From: Bacillota bacterium
GTDB taxonomy: Bacteria > Bacillota > Clostridia > Christensenellales > Aristaeellaceae
DNA length: 64,000 nt
Assembly: GCA_023421395.1 (NCBI GenBank)
Contig: JAEZTL010000029.1
Location: forward strand, 62,001-126,000
Reading direction: 5' to 3'
A model generated the notes under the pieces. That model did no database searches. It had not been told where the DNA came from and worked only from the letters and a program-made list of their open reading frames with translations. Of this stretch, positions 58,954-64,000 are shown in pieces. The translations under genes were made by a program, and so were the position numbers. Position 1 is the first letter of the stretch, and each line of letters starts with the position of its first letter.

Positions 58954-61197
58954 CTACAGCCCGACGGCGCTATGGGGGATCCCGAGGGTTTCCAGCATCC
59001 GCCGGACGCGGGGCTGGCAGGTGAGAATCAGCGCCTGACGGCCGGAGGCGAAGGCTGCCACCGCCTCGAGCATCCTGGCGGCTCGATTGTCGTCCAGCTG
59101 GGAGAAGCTGTCGTCCAGGATGACCGGGCATTCCCTGTCACCCATCAAAAATTCGATCAGCCCCAGCCGTAGCGCCAGATGGATGGCGTCGGCGGTACCG
59201 CCGGAGAGCTCGTCCGGCGAGATGGTCCGGCCATCGGCCAGCACATGGACGTTCAGGCCTGTGTCCACCGCCAGATCGCCGTAGCGCCCCAGCGTGACCG
59301 CTCCGGAAAGGCGGCGGATGGCGAGGCTCAGCACGGGCGAAAGGCTCTTTCGCATCGCGTCCGCAGCCTCTTCGATGCGCCTTTTTGCCTCTTCAATGGC
59401 ATTGGCCTCCCGCGTCAGCGCTTCGATCTTTTCCCGGACCAGCTGCATTTCGCCTTCGATCTCCGCGGGCGCGCGACCGGCGTTTTCGATCGCGTCCCGC
59501 CGCGCGGCACAGCCCGCCATCTCCTCTTTCATTTCGTGGATGCGTTCTGCGCGCGCGCGGATGCGCGGGGCGATCGTTCCCGCGGACGGCGCGCCCTCCG
59601 GCGCGGGCGCGGCCTGCGCGATCAGCGCTTCGTAATCGTCGCCGCCGAGACACTCATTCAGCAAACGCTTCGCGGCGTCCAGCTCGCGCAGCGCCTCTTC
59701 ACGCTCCCGGTTCTGCCTTTGCCGCTCCCGGAGCATCGCCTCCGCTTCGACTTCGCTTGAAGGGACGCCGAACCCGTCGCCCGCCATCGCCCGGCGGACG
59801 CGCCGCCAGAGGGCGTCGGCCTGCTGAAGCTTGCCTTCGCGCTGTTCTTCAAGCGTGTCGCGCCGCGTGCCGAGGTCGCGCGCTTCTTCCAGCGCGGCGA
59901 CCAGCCCGGCAAAACCATCCGGCGAAGCCAGCCCCAGCGCCGCCAGGATATCCGCCCGTTCGGCTTCCATCCTTTGATTCGTTCGGCGTCTGGCGATGCC
60001 CAGCGCGATGAAAAGCGCGGCGGGCGCGGCCAGCGCGAAGGCGGGCGGATAGAAAAAACCTGCGAGCGCCGCCGCCGCCAAACCTGCGCCAAGCGCCGTC
60101 AGCGCGCGTACGGGCCTCGGCGCGGGCAGTGCTTCGTAGCGCGCCGCCAGCTGTCTGGCGCGCCCCGGCGCATCCGCGCGCCGGGACATATGCGTCTCCG
60201 GGAGCGCGGGCGCTCGTCCGATCCGCTCGTCCAATTCGTCCAGCGCGCGGGCCATTTCGTCCGACTCCAGGTCCAGATCCCGCATCCGGCGCAGATCTTC
60301 CAGCGCGCCCTCCAGCGCCGCCTCGTCCGCGCTGCCTGCCGGCATCGCGCGGAGCGCCGATTCCAATTCCATCACACGTTGGCGGTACGCCGTGGCGGAG
60401 CGGGCGCGCTTCCAGTGCGCATCGCGCTCCGCGGTCGAGAGCGCCGCCTCGTCCGCGCGCTGCGCCGCTTCGAGAGAGGCGATCTCTCCTTCCAGGGATT
60501 GCGCGCGCGCTCCTTCCCGGGCGGCGGCGCTTCGCCGCGCCTCGGATTCAGCCTTTTCCGCCTGAAGCGCGGAAAGCTTCGCGTACTGCTCACCCAGCGG
60601 CGAGCTGCCTCGACGCGGCGTACCGATGGCGTCTCGCTGCGCTTCGAGCCACCTGACCGCGCCGGAAGCGGACACGCCGCCGGTGCCGGCCTCGCTCAGC
60701 GAATCGATCTGGTCGGCGAGCTCTTTGCCCAGCGCCCCGCCCGCCTCGACCGACCGCTGGGGTACGTACAGCGTGCCCTCGAAGGCGGTCTGGCTGATGC
60801 CCAGGAAGTATGCGCCGGGCTCGTAAATGCGAAGCGCATCGTGATAGGGCAGGCGATCCGTGACATCCCGTCCGGTATCCGCCTCGAAGAGGCGGACCTC
60901 GTCCTTTAAAAAATCCCGCTCCAGCCGGTAGGCGACGCCCTCATGAACGAGCGTCATCGATCCGAAGTAGCGGCCGGGGTTGGCCCAGGGCCGGTAGCGA
61001 TCAAAAGCCGCCTCCCGCTGCCGCCTTTTGGGGTCCTGCCGCCTGTAAAAGCCGTAGAGCATGCCGCTGACGAAGGCGGCCAGCGTGGACTTTCCCGCCT
61101 CGTTGGGCGCTTCGATCAGGTTGATGCCGGGAGCGAAGGCAAGTTCACGGTTCTGGAAGCGCCCGAAGGACACGGGCGACAGCTGGGTGATCCTCAC
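58954..61197 (-). CDS. SbcC/YhaN-like AAA ATPase
   Basis: A 747-residue SMC-like repair ATPase. Walker A is APNEAGKST near 35. Long coiled coils (about 195-300 and 430-590) surround a hydrophobic hairpin (about 355-400, ALTALGAGLAAAALAGFFYP), as in YhaN. The signature DELSGGTADAIHLAL and Walker B CPVILDDSFSQLD lie near the C-terminus. The start is GTG at 61197, overlapping the exonuclease stop (GTGA), so the two form one complex and operon. The hydrophobic hairpin suggests membrane association. Confidence 0.88.
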   Translation of the reverse strand: MRITQLSPVSFGRFQNRELAFAPGINLIEAPNEAGKSTLAAFVSGMLYGFYRRQDPKRRQREAAFDRYRPWANPGRYFGSMTLVHEGVAYRLERDFLKDEVRLFEADTGRDVTDRLPYHDALRIYEPGAYFLGISQTAFEGTLYVPQRSVEAGGALGKELADQIDSLSEAGTGGVSASGAVRWLEAQRDAIGTPRRGSSPLGEQYAKLSALQAEKAESEARRSAAAREGARAQSLEGEIASLEAAQRADEAALSTAERDAHWKRARSATAYRQRVMELESALRAMPAGSADEAALEGALEDLRRMRDLDLESDEMARALDELDERIGRAPALPETHMSRRADAPGRARQLAARYEALPAPRPVRALTALGAGLAAAALAGFFYPPAFALAAPAALFIALGIARRRTNQRMEAERADILAALGLASPDGFAGLVAALEEARDLGTRRDTLEEQREGKLQQADALWRRVRRAMAGDGFGVPSSEVEAEAMLRERQRQNREREEALRELDAAKRLLNECLGGDDYEALIAQAAPAPEGAPSAGTIAPRIRARAERIHEMKEEMAGCAARRDAIENAGRAPAEIEGEMQLVREKIEALTREANAIEEAKRRIEEAADAMRKSLSPVLSLAIRRLSGAVTLGRYGDLAVDTGLNVHVLADGRTISPDELSGGTADAIHLALRLGLIEFLMGDRECPVILDDSFSQLDDNRAARMLEAVAAFASGRQALILTCQPRVRRMLETLGIPHSAVGL

Positions 61198-62270
61198 GTC
61201 CGGCGTCCCCCTTCCATCAGCGCGGCGATCGCGTACGTCAGCGCCAGGCGGTCCCGGTCGTTCATCTGCGCCTCCGGGCCGAAGGCGGCGACGACCCGGC
61301 CGATCAAATCGTCCCGGTGCTCGTCGGCCAGCGCGGAGACATCCCAGGCCGGGCGGGTCTCGTCGGACAGCGCGACCATCAGGCCCGAATCGCGCAGCCG
61401 CCCGGCGAGCCCGTCCAAGTCCGGCCTCGCCGACGGGGGATGGAGACCGGCCAGCGTCACGTTGTACAGGTTCTCCCGGGGCAGCGGCGAGAGCGCCTCG
61501 CGAATCACCGCTTCCGCCGCCACGGCACCCATGTCCGCGGTCAGCGTGACAGAGATGTTTTCATAGGTAGGAAGCGGCAGCGGCACAAAACGCGGCCTTG
61601 CGGAGGCGTCCCAGTCCACCTCGACGAAGCCGCGGGGACCGGTTTCGTTCCGGTCCAGGCCGATCAGCGAGCCGCAATAGACCGCATTCGGCGCGAGAAC
61701 CAGCGGCTTATGCACGTGGCCAAGCGCGCAGTAATCGAATCGATTCAGAAAATCCATCCGCGCCGGCAGGTAGTCGCTGTCCGGGCTGATGGCGTCGCAG
61801 TGCATTAAAAGGATGTTACGGGGCGCGGAGAGATCCAGCGCCATGCGCGTGAGCGGGTTTTCCCGCACCACCGCCTCGGGAAAGGAGAAGGCGTGAAGCG
61901 CGGTGCCCTCGTCCAGCATTGTTCGGCTGTAGCCGGGCGGCAGCAGCGTGAGCGCGGCCGCCTTCAGCCTGCGTGCGGGGCTCAAGGCGTTCATGGGATC
62001 GTGGTTCCCGGCGACGGCGATCAGCTTCGCGCACGAAAGGCCCGCGAGGATGTCGTCAAGCCGCATCAGGTCCGCGGGCCGGATCTCCGCGGATTCGATC
62101 AGGTCGCCCGCGCACAGGATGTGGTCGACCGCGTTTTCGTTGGCGTACCGGACCAACCGCTTCAGCGCCTCCTCCAACGCGTCCCTTCGCGCCGCGGCGG
62201 CCGCGGGGCCGAAGCGGGAAGAGGAAAACCGCCTGCCGTAGTGTGCGTCCGCCATGTGTAGAAACCGCAT
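61194..62270 (-). CDS. SbcD/YhaO-like DNA repair exonuclease
   Basis: A 358-residue calcineurin-like phosphoesterase, partner of the downstream SbcC-like ATPase. Metal motifs are LHMADAHYG, LCAGDLIES, AVAGNHDP, LLMHCD and LGHVHKP. It would supply the nuclease of an Mre11-Rad50-type complex. The start is ATG at 62270. No plausible regulator sits upstream; spoVT is divergent. Confidence 0.92.
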   Translation of the reverse strand: MRFLHMADAHYGRRFSSSRFGPAAAAARRDALEEALKRLVRYANENAVDHILCAGDLIESAEIRPADLMRLDDILAGLSCAKLIAVAGNHDPMNALSPARRLKAAALTLLPPGYSRTMLDEGTALHAFSFPEAVVRENPLTRMALDLSAPRNILLMHCDAISPDSDYLPARMDFLNRFDYCALGHVHKPLVLAPNAVYCGSLIGLDRNETGPRGFVEVDWDASARPRFVPLPLPTYENISVTLTADMGAVAAEAVIREALSPLPRENLYNVTLAGLHPPSARPDLDGLAGRLRDSGLMVALSDETRPAWDVSALADEHRDDLIGRVVAAFGPEAQMNDRDRLALTYAIAALMEGGRRT

Positions 62271-62375
62271 CCTCCGCCCTCCGCAAACCGTTTTGCTACC
62301 AATTTCGACGGCGCGCGCGCGCTTTCCTGCCGCCCGGCGCGAAAAGGTTTTTGGTGCCCAGAGCGTTCAGGGCTG

Positions 62376-62406
62376 CGAATAAAAAGCTGAGGCCCACAAA
62401 ATACTA
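62376..62406 (+). promoter_or_regulatory. possible sigma-G-like promoter of spoVT
   Basis: CGAATA (62376-62381) and AATACTA (62400-62406), separated by 18 bases, resemble forespore promoters (TGAATA and CATACTA types). spoVT is sigma-G-controlled in Bacillus. Confidence 0.45.
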
Positions 62407-62462
62407 TCCCTGACTAGCGCTCAAGTGCGGCGCACCGACGGAAGGAAAGGATTGTTTTGGAC

Positions 62463-63017
62463 ATGAGAGCAACGGGCATCGTTCGCAGAATCGACGAACT
62501 GGGTCGCGTGGTCATTCCCAAGGAAATCAGGCGGACGCTCCGCATCAGGGAGGGCGATCCACTGGAAATTTTTACTGATCACGACGGAGAGGTCGTGCTG
62601 AAAAAGTATTCCCCGATCGGTGAAATCGCCGCCATCGCCAAGGACTACACCGATTCACTGCACCGGACGCTGGGGCACATCGCCTGCATCTGCGACCGGG
62701 ATATGGTGGTCTCGGCCTCCGGCGCGCCGAAGAAGGAGCTGTGGGAGAAGGGGCTCAGCCCGGAGATCGACCAGGCAGTCCAGTCGCGCCAGACGCTGCT
62801 TTTAAACCTGGCTGACGGCGCGAAGATGCTGCCCGTCACCGTGGGCGATGCGCCCGAGGGCTACACCGCCCAAATCCTGACGCCCATCCTGGTGGACGGA
62901 GAGGTGATCGGCGCGCTGATGCTTCTGTCCCGCGAAAACGGTGTCGTGATGACCGACATTGACATGAAGGTGGCCGAGACCACCGCAACCATCGTGGGAA
63001 GGCAGATGGAGCAGTAA
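62463..63017 (+). CDS. spoVT: stage V sporulation protein T
   Basis: A 184-residue forespore transcription factor. The N-terminal AbrB swapped-hairpin domain (residues 1-50) reads RATGIVRRIDELGRVVIPKEIRRTLRIREGDPLEI in overlapping family blocks, and a GAF-like domain follows (about 60-180). I give ATG at 62463 by alignment with known SpoVT, but TTG at 62457 has better spacing from GGAAAGG (6 versus 12 bases), which would add two residues. The MazG gene follows with its own promoter. Confidence 0.95.
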   Translation: MRATGIVRRIDELGRVVIPKEIRRTLRIREGDPLEIFTDHDGEVVLKKYSPIGEIAAIAKDYTDSLHRTLGHIACICDRDMVVSASGAPKKELWEKGLSPEIDQAVQSRQTLLLNLADGAKMLPVTVGDAPEGYTAQILTPILVDGEVIGALMLLSRENGVVMTDIDMKVAETTATIVGRQMEQ

Positions 63018-63035
63018 CAATTTGGGTGTCCCCGA

Positions 63036-63064
63036 TTGCGCGCTGACGCGCGGGCGTGTATAAT
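63036..63064 (+). promoter_or_regulatory. promoter of the MazG-like gene
   Basis: TTGCGC (63036-63041), 17-base spacer, TATAAT (63059-63064). Confidence 0.7.
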
Positions 63065-63097
63065 GGAGCCTGTCACCACGCGAAAGGGGACGAGATT

Positions 63098-64000
63098 TTG
63101 CATCCGATCACAGTCGCCGGCCTGGGCCTTGACGCCGAGGATTTGACCGGCCGCATCAAGGGCCTATTGTCCGGACCGTCGAACATCGTGCTGCGCACCG
63201 CGCGCTGCGGCGCGGCCGCTTGGATGGACGCGGAAGGCCTCAAGTACCACGCGATGGACGCGCTGTATGAAGACGCCGCGGATTTTGACGAACTCTGCGA
63301 AAAAATCGTGGGGGAGGTCGAACGCCTCGCGCGGGAAGGCGAAGTCGTATACGGCGTATTGGACCTTCGGGATCAGAGCGTCGAGCGGCTTATTCGGCGG
63401 CGTCCGGAGGGCCTGCGCCTGGTCCCCGGGGTGCCGGTGGACGGCGCGCTCGCGGCGTATGCCACCGGGCCCAGCGCCATGCTCTCCGCCTGCGATCACG
63501 CCGCCTTTCAACCCTCCTCCGACCAGGCCGCGCTGATCCGGGAGATCGACTCGCGCGAACTGGCTTCGGAGGTCAAGCTGAGGCTCATGGAGCGATACCC
63601 GGAGGAGTCGAAGGTTTGGGTGTCCTCCGGCGGCGCGGTTCGTGAAATTCCGCTGATCGAGCTGGACAGGCTGCCCGCCTACGACCACCGCACCTCCGCG
63701 CTCATCCCCGCCGCGCCGGAATTGACCGGGCTCACGCGCTTCGGCTACGACCAGCTTACCGCCATCGTCCGCCGCCTGCGCGCGCCGGACGGCTGCCCTT
63801 GGGATCGCAAGCAGACCCATGAGACCCTCACCACCAATGTGGTGGAGGAGGCTTACGAGGTGGTGGACGCCATCGAGCGGGGCGACGTGGACGCGCTCTA
63901 TGACGAGCTGGGAGATCTGCTGCTTCAGGTCGCGCTCCATGCCGAAATCGCGAGGGAGCACGGCGAATTCACGTCCGACGACGTGACCAGCGCCGTCTGC
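63098..64000 (+). CDS. mazG: MazG-family nucleoside triphosphate pyrophosphohydrolase (YabN-like), cut by window edge
   Basis: 301 codons are open to the right edge. The N-terminal 200 residues resemble the eroded tetrapyrrole-methylase-like domain of YabN (LHPITVAGLGL at the start, RLVPGVPVDGALAA). From about 215 the MazG domain begins: RLRAPDGCPWDRKQTH, VVEEAYEVVDAIE and YDELGDLLLQVALHAEIA, with the metal-binding EExxE and ExxD sets. It cleans or turns over NTPs. TTG at 63098 follows GAAAGGGGA. The spoVT-mazG neighbourhood matches Bacillus. Confidence 0.9.
   Translation, partial: MHPITVAGLGLDAEDLTGRIKGLLSGPSNIVLRTARCGAAAWMDAEGLKYHAMDALYEDAADFDELCEKIVGEVERLAREGEVVYGVLDLRDQSVERLIRRRPEGLRLVPGVPVDGALAAYATGPSAMLSACDHAAFQPSSDQAALIREIDSRELASEVKLRLMERYPEESKVWVSSGGAVREIPLIELDRLPAYDHRTSALIPAAPELTGLTRFGYDQLTAIVRRLRAPDGCPWDRKQTHETLTTNVVEEAYEVVDAIERGDVDALYDELGDLLLQVALHAEIAREHGEFTSDDVTSAVC

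Overview
The window reads as chromosome of a G+C-rich, spore-forming member of the Clostridia (Bacillota). The evidence is the gene set: spoVT, spoIVFA-spoIVFB, whiA, a DacF-type carboxypeptidase, two T-box leaders, a GSI-alpha-type glutamine synthetase with an ANTAR regulator, formate-tetrahydrofolate ligase, Shine-Dalgarno sites close to AGGAGG and sigma-A promoters close to TTGACA-N17-TATAAT. GTG and TTG starts are common. I cannot name the genus. No rRNA, CRISPR array or insertion sequence was seen.

Layout. 0-3 kb: nitrogen assimilation (T-box-controlled asnB running off the left edge, glnA, ANTAR antiterminator). 3-9.6 kb: a DUF4432 mutarotase-like gene, a small CXXC protein plus membrane 4Fe-4S protein coupled to fhs, a VanW-family protein and metA. 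9.7-10.1 kb: a Pro-Glu-Met-Asp tRNA cluster. 10.2-13.8 kb: recD2, comF, a structured noncoding RNA with its own promoter, and a zinc-ribbon protein. 14-19.6 kb: dacF, then a response regulator/histidine kinase/GerMN lipoprotein operon. 19.6-30 kb: an asparagine synthetase paralogue without its glutaminase cysteine, MBL hydrolase, comEC, holA, AEC permease, fRMsr, a DUF2974 hydrolase, whiA and murB. 30-36.4 kb: an AlgI/AlgJ-like O-acetylation pair and a cell-wall peptide operon (M55 aminopeptidase, LD-carboxypeptidase, YARHG protein). 36.6-43.4 kb: a medium-chain dehydrogenase, CbbX/SpoVK-like AAA ATPase, a tandem P-II protein with a DUF1538 membrane protein, and divergent lysR/lysE. 43.4-50.7 kb: a T-box-controlled fusion of a xylose-isomerase-like TIM barrel with an acyl-CoA ligase, glpP, malic enzyme, an Ldh-family dehydrogenase behind a leader terminator, mscL, and a nucleotidyltransferase-fold gene.

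50.98-57.16 kb is a 6.2-kb integrative element inserted in the 3' end of a tRNA-Trp gene, bounded by identical 23-bp direct repeats. It carries int, a xis-like gene, a TerS-like HTH gene, a sigma-like gene and, just inside attL, a candidate toxin-antitoxin pair (ribbon-helix-helix protein followed by a HEPN-like protein). A repeated 13-bp operator-like motif sits in the two divergent promoters beside that pair. No capsid, portal, large terminase, relaxase or replicase gene was recognised, so it looks like a satellite or minimal island. 57-64 kb returns to host genes: tRNA-Trp, spoIVFB and spoIVFA behind a sigma-E-like promoter, an SbcC/SbcD-like pair, spoVT behind a possible sigma-G-like promoter, and a MazG/YabN-like gene cut by the right edge.
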